Positions 49,773 through 57,902 of a stretch of 64,000 nt of DNA are shown here, one piece after another (position 1 is the stretch's first letter; every line of letters begins with the position of its first letter). The DNA comes from Lachnospiraceae bacterium. Its GTDB lineage: Bacteria > Bacillota_A > Clostridia > Lachnospirales > Lachnospiraceae. Made by a program: the position numbers and the translations under genes. The notes below the pieces were generated by a model. It did no database searches and was not told the origin of the DNA. It saw nothing but the letters and a program-made list of their open reading frames with translations. The stretch covers positions 1-64,000 of the forward strand of contig QXWX01000009.1 of the NCBI GenBank assembly GCA_009911175.1. The letters run 5' to 3'.

Positions 49773-50762
49773 ATGCAGAACAATAGAGGAAATATGAGGG
49801 TAAATGATAAACGGATGAAATACAGAAAAAGAAATCGGTCAATAAGTGGCCAGTTTCTGTTTGCCATTACTGTAATTTTGGTTATTTTTGTTTTCTGCAT
49901 CCGGGATATTAAGGCGGAATTGAAAGAAATACAGGTCATGCTGAAGCGGGTTGAAGTATTGCAGTATGGGAGGAATGAAACAGAACACAAGGAAGAAGCA
50001 AGTGCAATTGAGGGGGAACTGGATTATATAGGCAGTATTGGGTCTGTAGATGTAGAAAAACCAGTTCAGAGAACAAAGGAAGAGGCAATTCAAAGATTGG
50101 GGGTACTGGGGCAGTCAGATTCTGTTATTGAGGAGATACATAAAAACAGTTCCACTTATCCGGAAAGTATGTTGATTGCATTGGCAAACAATCCAGAGAT
50201 GGCTGATTTTGTAGCAGGCTATATAGATGGGGGAGGGGCGGCCCCGGGTGGATTGACTAATGCAGAGAAAGAGCAGGATTACCCATTACTGCTTCAATGG
50301 GACCCACGGTGGGGGTATGAGGAATATGGTAATGGCAGCAATATCGGACTTACGGGCTGTGGACCGACCTGTCTTTCTATGGTTCTATATTATTTGACCA
50401 AAGATGAGGTACTGACACCTGACCGTATTGCTGCCTATTCTATGGAAAATGGGTATTATGTAAGCGGAAGCGGGACGGCATGGGCGCTTATGGAAGATAT
50501 GCCTAAGTTATATGATATTCAAGTCACAAAGCCGAGGGTAACTGAGAGGGCTCTTAAAACACTGCTTGATCAGGGCAGAATAATCATTTGTGCTATGGGA
50601 GCGGGAGATTTTACTCTTTCGGGACATTTTATAGTTATTTATGGGTATGGGGAACAGGGTTTTATGATAAATGACCCAAATTGTATTGCAAGGAGCAGGA
50701 GAATATGGACATTTAAGGAATTGGAGCCACAGATAAAAAATATTTGGTCGTATGGTAAGTAG
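49773..50762 (+). CDS. Membrane-anchored C39-like peptidase domain protein
   Basis: 329 aa. One N-terminal membrane helix (about 24-45: QFLFAITVILVIFVFCIRDI), a short coiled region, then a C39_2-type papain-like domain (about 165-320). Catalytic Cys lies in LTGCGPTCLSMVLYYL, His in LSGHFIVIYGYGEQGFMIND, with Asp/Asn in MINDPN. Extracellular orientation is expected. Such proteins often cleave or bind peptides in bacteriocin and surface systems. It follows the ABC genes closely and probably shares their transcript. The target is unknown. Confidence 0.8.
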   Translation: MQNNRGNMRVNDKRMKYRKRNRSISGQFLFAITVILVIFVFCIRDIKAELKEIQVMLKRVEVLQYGRNETEHKEEASAIEGELDYIGSIGSVDVEKPVQRTKEEAIQRLGVLGQSDSVIEEIHKNSSTYPESMLIALANNPEMADFVAGYIDGGGAAPGGLTNAEKEQDYPLLLQWDPRWGYEEYGNGSNIGLTGCGPTCLSMVLYYLTKDEVLTPDRIAAYSMENGYYVSGSGTAWALMEDMPKLYDIQVTKPRVTERALKTLLDQGRIIICAMGAGDFTLSGHFIVIYGYGEQGFMINDPNCIARSRRIWTFKELEPQIKNIWSYGK

Positions 50763-50803
50763 TAGGAAATGGGGAAAGAAATGGAGATCAATTTGGCAAC
50801 ATT

Positions 50804-51205
50804 TTGCCTGAATTTATTCGAGAGCATGGAGATGGGGCAAAAGAGAAGAATCTTGCTATAAGATGCCTGCCGGGAGATGATACTTTCGACAGGAGTATTA
50901 CATTAGAAGATTATGTGAGTTCAGCATTAGAAGTTGTGCTTTGGGGGCTGATAACCCACTATAGTATAGTTGACGGTGAAATTTTGTTATATGCAAAGGG
51001 GAGCAGTATCTGTATTAAGAATGTTAGTATCCAAAATAAGGATTTATGGAAATTGTGCATTAGGAAAGACGGTGTGTATGAGGTTGCAGGGAATAAAATG
51101 GGGCTGGCACTGGCTTATTTGGATATGGTAGGTGTTAGGGTGCAGTCTGATGCACAGGATGGGGCGATAATGCTAAATTTTGAGCATACAGAGGAAGATG
51201 TTTAA
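50804..51205 (+). CDS. Hypothetical protein, start uncertain
   Basis: 133 aa from TTG 50804; the frame is open back to about 50759 but has no ATG or GTG and no well-placed ribosome site. Core: FDRSITLEDYVSSALEVVLW, GLITHYSIVDGEILLYAKGS, VSIQNKDLWKLCIRKDGVYE, AGNKMGLALAYLDMVGVRVQ. It is a soluble mixed protein with no family recognised. It may be the truncated 3' end of a longer gene whose start is lost, or an immunity-like companion. It is last in the AT-rich cassette. Confidence 0.5.
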   Translation: MPEFIREHGDGAKEKNLAIRCLPGDDTFDRSITLEDYVSSALEVVLWGLITHYSIVDGEILLYAKGSSICIKNVSIQNKDLWKLCIRKDGVYEVAGNKMGLALAYLDMVGVRVQSDAQDGAIMLNFEHTEEDV

Positions 51206-51271
51206 ATGTCTTGATTTTCGTGTATTTATTTATAAAAATAAGACATATAAGGATAACCGTACAAAAGAAAC

Positions 51272-51305
51272 CGCCGCTATGGGGAGATTCACCTCATAAG
51301 CGGCG
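51272..51305. terminator. Intergenic hairpin
   Basis: CGCCGCT (51272-51278) pairs with AGCGGCG (51299-51305), with ATG/CAT continuing the stem. No long T-run on either strand. It lies in the gap between the AT-rich cassette and the agr-type pair. Confidence 0.4.
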
Positions 51306-51397
51306 TTCTGCCGTTTCCGCCGGATTATCTGCTTGGAGGTGCTATCGGATGAAAGGCGAAAAACTTTAGGGTTGTCCGCTTGGAAACAATATGCTTT

Positions 51398-51470
51398 ATA
51401 GTCGTTTCGTGCAATAAATGGGAGTTTGGTGCAGTCTGGTTTGAAAAAATATCCCATAATCCGATATTAT
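51398..51470 (+). promoter_or_regulatory. LytTR-type direct repeats and promoter, copy 1
   Basis: Direct repeats end TTTCGTGCA (51405-51413) and TTTGGTGCA (51425-51433), 20 bp apart. A promoter follows: -35 TTGAAA (51441-51446), 18-bp spacer, -10 TATTAT (51465-51470). The same repeats recur at 53471-53506. LytTR regulators bind 9-bp direct repeats about two helical turns apart, so this is the likely autoregulatory site. Confidence 0.6.
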
Positions 51471-51492
51471 GTATGGTAGGAGGCTGGTGCTG

Positions 51493-52188
51493 ATGAAGAT
51501 AGCGATCTGCGATGACAGGGAAAATGACAGGGCGGCGTTAAGGGCGCTTCTGGAAGCCTGCGGGCAGGATTTTGAAATAAGGGAATACGGCTCCGGGGAT
51601 GGGCTGTGTGGGGACATGGGATTCATACGGGAGTGCGGCATCATCTTCCTTGACATCAACATGGAGGGCATGGACGGACTGGAGGCCGCAAAGCAGATAA
51701 AGGCGGAATGCCCGAAGGTACATATCGTGCTGGTGACCGCCTATGTGAACTATGCGCTGGACGGGTACAAGGTAAAGGCGAGCCGTTTCCTCTTGAAAGA
51801 CGATCTGGAACAGACATTGCAGGAGTGCATGGACGACATCCTGCGGGAGATACGGCAGGAGGAGCGGGTGGTGGAGTTCGGTTTCGTGGAGGGGAACGTG
51901 CGGCTCAGGGTGGATGACATCATCTATATCGAGACGAGCAAACACAAGAATGTGTTCTACACCAAAGGGCAGGAGTTCAGCATTTACAGGAAGATGGACG
52001 ATCTGGAGGAGGACTTGAAGGGGATGGGCTTTGTGCGGATACACCAGAGCTTCCTCATCAACATGAAGTACATCGACAGGATAAGCAGCTACGTCATGAT
52101 CCTGACCACGGGGAAGGAGATATCCGTGCCGAAGTCAAGGTATCCGGAAGTGAAGCGGCAGTACACATTGTTTAAGGGGGCGGAGTGA
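51493..52188 (+). CDS. LytTR-family response regulator (AgrA/VirR type)
   Basis: 231 aa from ATG 51493 (AGGAGG 9 nt upstream). Receiver 1-120 with Asp54 in FLDINMEGMDGLEAAK and KASRFLLKDDLEQT. The LytTR DNA-binding domain at about 138-231 reads VRLRVDDIIYIETSKHKNVF, SIYRKMDDLEEDLKGMGFVR, IHQSFLINMKYIDRISSY. This class reads peptide signals through GHKL kinases. It overlaps nothing upstream but its stop is joined to the kinase start. No agrB or agrD-like gene is visible, so the signal gene is elsewhere or replaced. Confidence 0.92.
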   Translation: MKIAICDDRENDRAALRALLEACGQDFEIREYGSGDGLCGDMGFIRECGIIFLDINMEGMDGLEAAKQIKAECPKVHIVLVTAYVNYALDGYKVKASRFLLKDDLEQTLQECMDDILREIRQEERVVEFGFVEGNVRLRVDDIIYIETSKHKNVFYTKGQEFSIYRKMDDLEEDLKGMGFVRIHQSFLINMKYIDRISSYVMILTTGKEISVPKSRYPEVKRQYTLFKGAE

Positions 52189-52190
52189 TT

Positions 52191-53474
52191 ATGGGGATGT
52201 GGATACTTTCTTTTTGCCTCATTGCAATAGAGGCGTGGGGTGCTGTATATTTTTTTGATATCTTCATGGAAAGGAAAAGGAAGGGATGGCCGGATAAGTG
52301 CAGATATATTGTTCTGTATTTTTTATGTGTGCCCGTTGTGATCCTTGGAGGATACTTTGATGTAATGGGTATTAAGGTACTGTTGATCGTTTTAGTATAT
52401 ATGGCATTCTGTGCGATTTTTTATCAGGCTGACTGGAAACAGTGCATTTTCTTTTCCATATTGGATTATTCGCTGTTATTTTTGATAGACGTTTTTTCAT
52501 TGCTGGTCGAGAACATATTGAATTCCAGAGATAAGCTGTATGCCTTAGAGAGTGGCCTTTTGTATCTTCCCATGAAGTTCAGTTGGATTCTCCTGCTTTT
52601 TGTATTGCGGAGAATATGGAAAGGGAAGAACAGCTATGGAGAGCTTTCCCTTAAAGAATGGTGGAAATTTGGTATGGTCCCGTTGTTCACTCTGGCTTCC
52701 ATGCTGCTCATGTATTTCTGCTACAGCAGTGAGAAAAAGGTGCAGGCAGTCTATCTTTTCGTTGCGGCGGGGCTGATCATGATAAACTTCCTTGTGCTGA
52801 TGCTGATGCAGGATATCCTTGTGAAAGGAGAAATGTTGCGGGAAAGCGCATTGTCAGACCAGAAGAAAGAGAGCCAGCTCGCCCATTACCGGGATATGCA
52901 GGCGGTCTATGAAAGACAGGGGCGGAAACTGCATGATTATAAGAACCAGATCAGGACGATGCAGGTGCTGTTAAAGGAGGGGAACACACAAGCCGCCGCC
53001 GGGCTTGCGGAGCGGCTGACGGAGAGCATATCGGTGGAGATGGCGGCTGTCAATACGAACCACTCTATCGTGGATGCGGTGCTGAACCAGAAGTTCCATG
53101 CCGCAAGGGAGCAAGGGATATCCATGATATTCAAGGTCGGTGATATGGCCGGGCTTAAGCTGGACGGGGAGGAGACGGTGATCCTGCTTTCCAACCTGCT
53201 GGACAACGCCATCCATGAGTGCGCGAGGGTGGCAGAGGCGGGGCGGAATGCCGTCATAAACATTAAGCTGGTGCAGGAGGACGGGCGGCTGATCTTTTCC
53301 GTAAGGAACCCCGTGGTGGAAAAGGTGCAGACCGCAGACGGCGCAGTCCTGGATTCAGAAGGGAGGCGGCACGGGACAGGGCTTGCCAACGTGAAGGCAG
53401 TGGCGGACAAATATGGGGGTGATCTTGCCCTTTCCTGCGATGAGGAAAAGTTTCAGGCGGTGGTCATTTTATAG
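52191..53474 (+). CDS. GHKL sensor kinase (AgrC-like)
   Basis: 427 aa from ATG 52191. Six or so N-terminal membrane helices at about 1-210 (FCLIAIEAWGAVYFFDIFME; LLIVLVYMAFCAIFYQADW; SLLFLIDVFSLLVENIL; WILLLFVLRRIW; MVPLFTLASMLLMYFC; LFVAAGLIMINFLVLMLM). The cytosolic part has the AgrC-type H-box KLHDYKNQIRTMQVLL and the GHKL ATPase LLSNLLDNAIHECARVAEAG and HGTGLANVKAVADKYGGDL. It pairs with the preceding LytTR regulator. Confidence 0.92.
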   Translation: MGMWILSFCLIAIEAWGAVYFFDIFMERKRKGWPDKCRYIVLYFLCVPVVILGGYFDVMGIKVLLIVLVYMAFCAIFYQADWKQCIFFSILDYSLLFLIDVFSLLVENILNSRDKLYALESGLLYLPMKFSWILLLFVLRRIWKGKNSYGELSLKEWWKFGMVPLFTLASMLLMYFCYSSEKKVQAVYLFVAAGLIMINFLVLMLMQDILVKGEMLRESALSDQKKESQLAHYRDMQAVYERQGRKLHDYKNQIRTMQVLLKEGNTQAAAGLAERLTESISVEMAAVNTNHSIVDAVLNQKFHAAREQGISMIFKVGDMAGLKLDGEETVILLSNLLDNAIHECARVAEAGRNAVINIKLVQEDGRLIFSVRNPVVEKVQTADGAVLDSEGRRHGTGLANVKAVADKYGGDLALSCDEEKFQAVVIL

Positions 53475-53506
53475 TCATTTCGTGCAAAAAATAGTCACTT
53501 GGTGCA
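53471..53506 (+). promoter_or_regulatory. LytTR-type direct repeats, copy 2, before the gene array
   Basis: ATAGTCATTTCGTGCA (53471-53486) and ATAGTCACTTGGTGCA (53491-53506), the same 20-bp period and core TTTSGTGCA as at 51398-51433. A TTGAAA (53515-53520) follows as in copy 1, but the -10 is less clear. Predicted binding site of the 51493 regulator for the array beginning at 53596. Confidence 0.6.
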
Positions 53507-53595
53507 GTCCGGGTTTGAAATCCGGGCGCATCTGCCGACAGATTTTATATAGGCTAGGGCTGGCAAAAATATATTAAGTCAAGGAGGATGATGGT

Positions 53596-54273
53596 ATGCC
53601 AAAAATCACAGATTACAGTTTTCTATTTCAAAGTATGTTCGGGACGAAAAACTCAAAAGGTACAAGTCCAATAGGCAGCTTTCAGTTGTCACAGTTGAAC
53701 AGCGGTTCCGTGCAGGCACAGTTAAGGGCTGCGGGAATTGATACGAACAGCAGGCAGTATAAGGCAGCTATAAAACAGATGACGTCAAATGCAAACGGGG
53801 CAATGTATGCAAATATCCAGGGCATAAAGAACCTGATGAAGAGCTATGACAAGGATGGGGACTACATAGACCCCACTACGGGGCTGGCAGGTCTTTTAGT
53901 GACAGAGGAAAATGCGGGCAGCAGGAAACGTATCATTTCCATCCCGGAGGGCAGTAAGGATGAGATGTTTGAACTGACAAAGAAGGAATTCCTGCGCGAA
54001 AATGGCGTACTGAACGGTGATACGACAAAGCGGTCAGATGTGTATACCAATATGTACCGCAAGGTACAGAAAAATGACCGGTTGGCGGCGGGATACACGA
54101 TGGAGCAGTACGAGAGGGCATACAGGCAGGCATTCCTGGATGCTGCAAGGAAAGCCGATCCAAGGTGGGAAATCGGCAGGCCAGTCCCATCCGGGGCATT
54201 GGACGGCATCACAAGGGAATCCGTGGAAGCTAACCTGAAAAAATCAGGCGGATCACTGGATGTGAAGATATAA
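53596..54273 (+). CDS. Unknown array protein 1
   Basis: 225 aa with a very strong AAGGAGG. No signal peptide. Features: FLFQSMFGTKNSKGTSPIGS, NSGSVQAQLRAAGIDTNSRQ, MKSYDKDGDYIDPTTGLAGL, EGSKDEMFELTKKEFLRENG, YTMEQYERAYRQAFLDAARK. Helical and Ser/Gly-rich at the start. I recognise no domain with certainty; similar proteins in Lachnospiraceae carry DUF numbers only. First gene of the putatively LytTR-controlled array; the signal or surface role is unknown. Confidence 0.65.
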   Translation: MPKITDYSFLFQSMFGTKNSKGTSPIGSFQLSQLNSGSVQAQLRAAGIDTNSRQYKAAIKQMTSNANGAMYANIQGIKNLMKSYDKDGDYIDPTTGLAGLLVTEENAGSRKRIISIPEGSKDEMFELTKKEFLRENGVLNGDTTKRSDVYTNMYRKVQKNDRLAAGYTMEQYERAYRQAFLDAARKADPRWEIGRPVPSGALDGITRESVEANLKKSGGSLDVKI

Positions 54274-54284
54274 TGTGCATACCG

Positions 54285-54372
54285 GATTCCGCAGAGGCGC
54301 ATATATTTCTGCCCCTGTGGGATGCCAGAACTTATTTCAATGGCCATGGACGGCTTTGACCGACAGAGAGCC
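54285..54372 (+). ncRNA. Repeated structured leader, family 1, copy 1
   Basis: P1 ATTCCGCAGAGGC (54286-54298) with GCCCCTGTGGGAT (54311-54323); P2 GCC (54324-54326) with GGC (54342-54344) around a 15-nt loop AGAACTTATTTCAAT; P3 GGCTTTG (54352-54358) with CAGAGAGCC (54364-54372), loop ACCGA. It precedes the 54414 gene. Copies at 56219 and 58533 keep the architecture; see findings. Confidence 0.6.
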
Positions 54373-54413
54373 AACATTGGGATTAAAAAAACATCTTAAG
54401 GAGGATGATGATT

Positions 54414-55112
54414 ATGGCAATGGAGATCAGCAGTAATTACAGCAGCTATGCAAGTGGTTATGCAGGTGCTGCAGACAGCAGAAAGAAGGCGGCTGCTACG
54501 CAGACGGGCAGCATTGGTGAATCCGGGCTTTCCCAAAAGGCACAGGCCCTTCTGGAAAAACTCAGGAAAACTTACGGGGATATGGATTTCATGGTGGCGG
54601 ACTTCGATAAGGGGGACAATGCAAAAGAAATCCTGTCCCGCGGCACAAAGGATGTTTCCGTCATATTCTCCAGTTCGGAGCTTGAAAAGATGGCTTCGGA
54701 CGGGAAATACGAGCAGGAGTACATGAGCCAGGTGCAGGGCGCACTTCGGATGTCGGAGCGGATCAACCGGGAGTTCGGCTTCACATCGGTATCGGGACAG
54801 AAGAATGGTGGTGCTGGAATAAACAGGATAGGAATCTCCTTTAACTCGGACGGCACGACATCGCTCTTTGCGGAACTGGAAAAGTCCAGCGCAAGGCAGA
54901 GAGAGCGGATCGAGAAGGCAAGGGAGGAAAAGCGGGCTGAGAGAAAGGAAAAGCAGGACAGTTACCAGCGGGGGAATGCAGGAGTGAAACGGACAACAGT
55001 CCGAGCAGACAGCATGGAGGAACTTCTGGAGAAGATCAGGGGAGTCGATTGGGATTCCGTAAAGGAAGAATATAAGCCGCAGAGCGGCGGGCGTTTTGAT
55101 TTTACCATATAG
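54414..55112 (+). CDS. Unknown array protein 2 (DUF6033-like)
   Basis: 232 aa from ATG 54414, 9 nt after AAGGAGG (54398-54404); earlier ATGs are too close to it. N-terminus MAMEISSNYSSYASGYAGAA, then LSQKAQALLEKLRKTYGDMD, FMVADFDKGDNAKEILSRGT, KDVSVIFSSSELEKMASDGK, GAGINRIGISFNSDGTTSLF, and a long charged helix EKSSARQRERIEKAREEKRA. This pattern resembles proteins annotated DUF6033 in Lachnospiraceae. Cytosolic by sequence. Function unknown. The repeated leader lies in front of it and it is co-transcribed with the 55128 gene. Confidence 0.68.
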   Translation: MAMEISSNYSSYASGYAGAADSRKKAAATQTGSIGESGLSQKAQALLEKLRKTYGDMDFMVADFDKGDNAKEILSRGTKDVSVIFSSSELEKMASDGKYEQEYMSQVQGALRMSERINREFGFTSVSGQKNGGAGINRIGISFNSDGTTSLFAELEKSSARQRERIEKAREEKRAERKEKQDSYQRGNAGVKRTTVRADSMEELLEKIRGVDWDSVKEEYKPQSGGRFDFTI

Positions 55113-55127
55113 AAGGAGGATAAGAAA

Positions 55128-56198
55128 ATGTCAATGAATGTTAATCAGGATTACAGCCAGTTTTACAGAGGTACAACGAATATCCCTGCATACGGGAGTG
55201 GCGCAAATAAAAAGGATACCCTTGTAAAGTATGGGTTCAACACCACAGACGAGCATGGCAACAAGGTCATGGATAAGATGTCAAGGGAAGAAACGCTGCA
55301 GGCGATGAAGGATATCCGCTCACAGTATGGGGATGCGGTCATTGTGGAGTTTTCCGGTGACGGCATGGCGGCCCTTGTAGACGGCAGGAAAGGGGCGGTG
55401 GATGCCAGCATGACGCAGGAACAGCGGGATGCGTTGGAAGCGAGGGATGCTGCGTTCCAGAAAGAGATCACGCAGGTGGATAAATCCCTGAATGACCTTC
55501 CGGCATATTCCGGGATGTATGGCGCAGACAAGGCGGTTGCGTCTGCGGTGGAGAACTGCAGCAAAGAGGAGCAGGGTTTTGTATATGACATCATCCGGCA
55601 GAACTTCCTTATCGGGAACAGCGGTTCCATGACGGAGGAAGAACGGCAGGCAAACATCTCCCTTGGCATGAAGAAAGCGGAATATGCGGTGGAGAATTTT
55701 ATCCCCGAAGGCAGCAGGGAATCATTCATGGAAGCAATGGAATCCATCGCCAGACTTGCCAGCGCGGGAAAGGCCGACAGCAGCGGGAACATGGACTATG
55801 GGGTTGCAAAAGGCAGGTACCTTGGGCATGGCAGCGGGCTTGTTAAGACCACGAGCGCGGTTGACATGATGCGGACAATGGATAAGGACGCATACGCCGA
55901 GTACCAGAAAGCGAGCAGAAAGGATGACGGCGGCCTCAGCTCATTGAAATACCTTACAAACTGGTATGCGGGCGCAGTGAAGAAAAATCCTTCGATGGTG
56001 GATGAATACGAAAAGCAGTCGGAGGAATATGTGGAGAAAAATGTGAAAGACCGGAAGCTGGATACAACCTTTGCGGGGATAAAGACAGGGAATAGGGCGG
56101 TTTTCCTTGAAAGCCTGAAAGCGTTCCAGAGCAGCAATCCGGATTTCCTTGCATCCATTATAAACCGTGAGCTGGCTTCAAAGTTTTGGATGGTTTAA
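55128..56198 (+). CDS. Unknown array protein 3
   Basis: 356 aa, GAAGGAGG site, 15 nt after the previous gene, so one operon. NVNQDYSQFYRGTTNIPAYG at the start, then DTLVKYGFNTTDEHGNKVMD, VIVEFSGDGMAALVDGRKGA, QGFVYDIIRQNFLIGNSGSM, YAVENFIPEGSRESFMEAME, LKYLTNWYAGAVKKNPSMVD. No signal peptide, no known domain. It is the largest array protein. No clear homologous domain with the other array proteins except the shared style of N-terminus. Confidence 0.62.
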   Translation: MSMNVNQDYSQFYRGTTNIPAYGSGANKKDTLVKYGFNTTDEHGNKVMDKMSREETLQAMKDIRSQYGDAVIVEFSGDGMAALVDGRKGAVDASMTQEQRDALEARDAAFQKEITQVDKSLNDLPAYSGMYGADKAVASAVENCSKEEQGFVYDIIRQNFLIGNSGSMTEEERQANISLGMKKAEYAVENFIPEGSRESFMEAMESIARLASAGKADSSGNMDYGVAKGRYLGHGSGLVKTTSAVDMMRTMDKDAYAEYQKASRKDDGGLSSLKYLTNWYAGAVKKNPSMVDEYEKQSEEYVEKNVKDRKLDTTFAGIKTGNRAVFLESLKAFQSSNPDFLASIINRELASKFWMV

Positions 56199-56218
56199 AC
56201 TATATGGGTTTATACATG

Positions 56219-56307
56219 ATTCCGCAGGGGCGCATAAAACTCTGCCCCTGCGGAATGCCCGGACTTATTGCGAGGGGGCATAGATGGCTCTGACTGACAG
56301 ATGGGCC
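56219..56307 (+). ncRNA. Repeated structured leader, family 1, copy 2
   Basis: P1 ATTCCGCAGGGGC (56219-56231) pairs perfectly with GCCCCTGCGGAAT (56244-56256). P2 GCCC (56257-56260) pairs with GGGC (56276-56279) around the 15-nt loop GGACTTATTGCGAGG. P3 GGCTCTG (56286-56292) with CAGATGGGCC (56298-56307), loop ACTGA. It precedes the 56341 gene. Confidence 0.62.
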
Positions 56308-56340
56308 GTGGGATTAAGAATAGTTGGAGGACATTGAAAA

Positions 56341-56838
56341 ATGGGCATTAACGGAATTGGAGCGGCAGGCTATCCGATGGCTGGATATATGGCAAAGAAA
56401 GCAGAAAGGAATGACGAATCCACAGAGAAAGGTTTTATGGAAATTGTTGCAGAGAAAGCGGAGCAAGAGAAAAAAGCAGATTATGACGAGAAAGCCTTTG
56501 AATCCGTAGGGGCGAATGCGCCGGAAGAAGTGAAGCAGGCATGGATGGAAGCGGCGAAAGAAGTAAGTGCAAATGGTCTGGGGATGAAGAAGGATGGGAT
56601 ACTGAGCCATATATCGCAGATGATGGTGCAGAGATGTAATAAAATGCTGAGAGGGGAGGCGGACAGTCAGGATATTCTGGGAAACACAGTGGAATCCGCA
56701 ATCCAGGCAACGAAGCAGGCATTATATGATCTGGAACATCCGAGGGCGTATGTGCCAAAGAGCATAGAGGTTCAGCAGGCACAGATCAAGGAACAGGAGT
56801 TCTATACAGCGTTTTTGGAGAAGCTGGAAAACATATGA
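56341..56838 (+). CDS. Unknown array protein 4
   Basis: 165 aa, GGAGG 9 nt upstream. MGINGIGAAGYPMAGYMAKK at the start, then NDESTEKGFMEIVAEKAEQE, GANAPEEVKQAWMEAAKEVS, MMVQRCNKMLRGEADSQDIL, STIQATKQALYDLEHP-like helix and YVPKSIEVQQAQIKEQEFYT. The N-terminal motif NGIGA.GYP recurs in the 58614 protein (NGIGAGYPAAGK). Helical, no signal peptide. Function unknown. Confidence 0.62.
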   Translation: MGINGIGAAGYPMAGYMAKKAERNDESTEKGFMEIVAEKAEQEKKADYDEKAFESVGANAPEEVKQAWMEAAKEVSANGLGMKKDGILSHISQMMVQRCNKMLRGEADSQDILGNTVESAIQATKQALYDLEHPRAYVPKSIEVQQAQIKEQEFYTAFLEKLENI

Positions 56839-56987
56839 TACATAGATGAAAATTTCCATTGAGGATATCATAAAAATCGAAGATGTTTCTAAAGGGGAAT
56901 AATTCTTGGTAAAAGTGTAAAGTAGAATTAAGCTCTGCATCACCTATACAGTTGGGTGAATAAATACATTGAAAGAAAGGGAAATAA

Positions 56988-57161
56988 ATGACGAAAAAGA
57001 TATTATTTGCTCTAACTATTCTCTTTATTATATTGACCTTTATAGGGGCTGGATATGTAATTGTATCCAAAGGAACCGTAAATGCTGGATATGCTGTTAT
57101 ACCTGCAGTGTGGACAGTAATATGTATGAGTGGTTATAGATGGTACAAAAAGAAGAAGTAA
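56988..57161 (+). CDS. Small two-helix membrane protein
   Basis: 57 aa from ATG 56988 with GAAAGGGA upstream: MTKKILFALTILFIILTFIG, then VNAGYAVIPAVWTVICMSGY and YRWYKKKK end. Two hydrophobic segments with positive ends. AT-rich like the surrounding gap. It is too short for certainty, but the frame is clean and the ribosome-binding site fair. It could be a peptide-type or holin-like partner of the array. Confidence 0.45.
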   Translation: MTKKILFALTILFIILTFIGAGYVIVSKGTVNAGYAVIPAVWTVICMSGYRWYKKKK

Positions 57162-57246
57162 TATAGATGATTTGTTAGATAAAAAATTTCTGACGATATA
57201 CAGCGGAGTTTATAACAGACCATCTGTTCCCAATGTCCCACAAAGC

Positions 57247-57300
57247 ATGGCAGGCGTCCCCGGTTTCCGGCGGATAGGCAAATCGGGGAGCAGGGGCGGC
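57247..57300 (+). ncRNA. Repeated structured element, family 2, copy A
   Basis: CCCCGGTTT (57258-57266) pairs with AAATCGGGG (57280-57288), one G-U, loop CCGGCGGATAGGC. Flanks ATGGCAGGC and AGCAGGGGCGGC. It lies before the 57342 gene. Copies at 57804, 58165 and a shortened one at 58978. Confidence 0.55.
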
Positions 57301-57341
57301 TTAATTGTAAAAATAAGAGGTGGAGGTAGGGGATTAGTAAA

Positions 57342-57785
57342 TTGGAGATGAAGGATGTGCCACAAATAGAAGAATATATAAGAAACCGTGTACATGAACT
57401 GTACTGGAAAGATGATATAAATTGTGCAAGGACAGCGATCATTTGTTTGGGTGAATTATTTGAAATTACTGTTGAACAGCAGACGATCTGGTCAGCAGTC
57501 GGATTGCATGGTGCCGGAGGGTACAGAGCGCAGTGCGGCTTAGTTGAAGGCACGCTTATGTTTATAGGGATTTATCTTCATGAGTTGGGAAAAACGGAAG
57601 ATGAAATTGTATCTGCCTGTTACAATTTTGCGTCAGCCTTTGATAAAACATTCGGCTCATTAAGATGTTTTGAATTGCGTCCTGCGGGTTTTTCAGAAAG
57701 CAACCCACCGCATATGTGTGAAAATCTGACTTGCAGTGGAATTGAATTTGCATATCAATATATTTTAGGGATTACAAAACAGTGA
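57342..57785 (+). CDS. C_GCAxxG_C_C-family redox-like protein
   Basis: 147 aa from TTG 57342 (ATG 57348 alternative). Family motif: NCARTAIICLGELF, VGLHGAGGYRAQCGLVEGTL, then HMCENLTCSGIEFAYQYI near the end. Cysteines and the GAGG segment match the C_GCAxxG_C_C probable redox family of anaerobes, which may handle electrons or small molecules. It is an unexpected member in a signalling-controlled array. Function in the array unknown. Confidence 0.72.
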   Translation: MEMKDVPQIEEYIRNRVHELYWKDDINCARTAIICLGELFEITVEQQTIWSAVGLHGAGGYRAQCGLVEGTLMFIGIYLHELGKTEDEIVSACYNFASAFDKTFGSLRCFELRPAGFSESNPPHMCENLTCSGIEFAYQYILGITKQ

Positions 57786-57803
57786 CTTAATAAACCGCAG
57801 ATC

Positions 57804-57859
57804 ATGGTAGGCACCCCCGGTTTCTGGCGGATAGGCAAATCGGGGAGCCGGGGGCAGCT
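57804..57859 (+). ncRNA. Repeated structured element, family 2, copy B
   Basis: CCCCGGTTT (57815-57823) with AAATCGGGG (57837-57845), loop CTGGCGGATAGGC. It lies between the 57342 and 57903 genes. Confidence 0.55.
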
Positions 57860-57902
57860 TTGTTAGATGGTGGGGAGTAAACATTTATTGTGGAGAAGTG
57901 GC

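Noticed and set aside
53515..53550. A promoter identical to the 51441-51470 one before the array
   Set aside because: TTGAAA is present, but no -10 stands at the matching 18-bp spacing; only a TTATAT further on. The repeats were kept, the promoter not called.
57130..57351. A 73-codon frame over the family 2 element copy A
   Set aside because: It is mostly translation of the repeated element (Gly/Arg-rich), and the same element elsewhere is in other frames.
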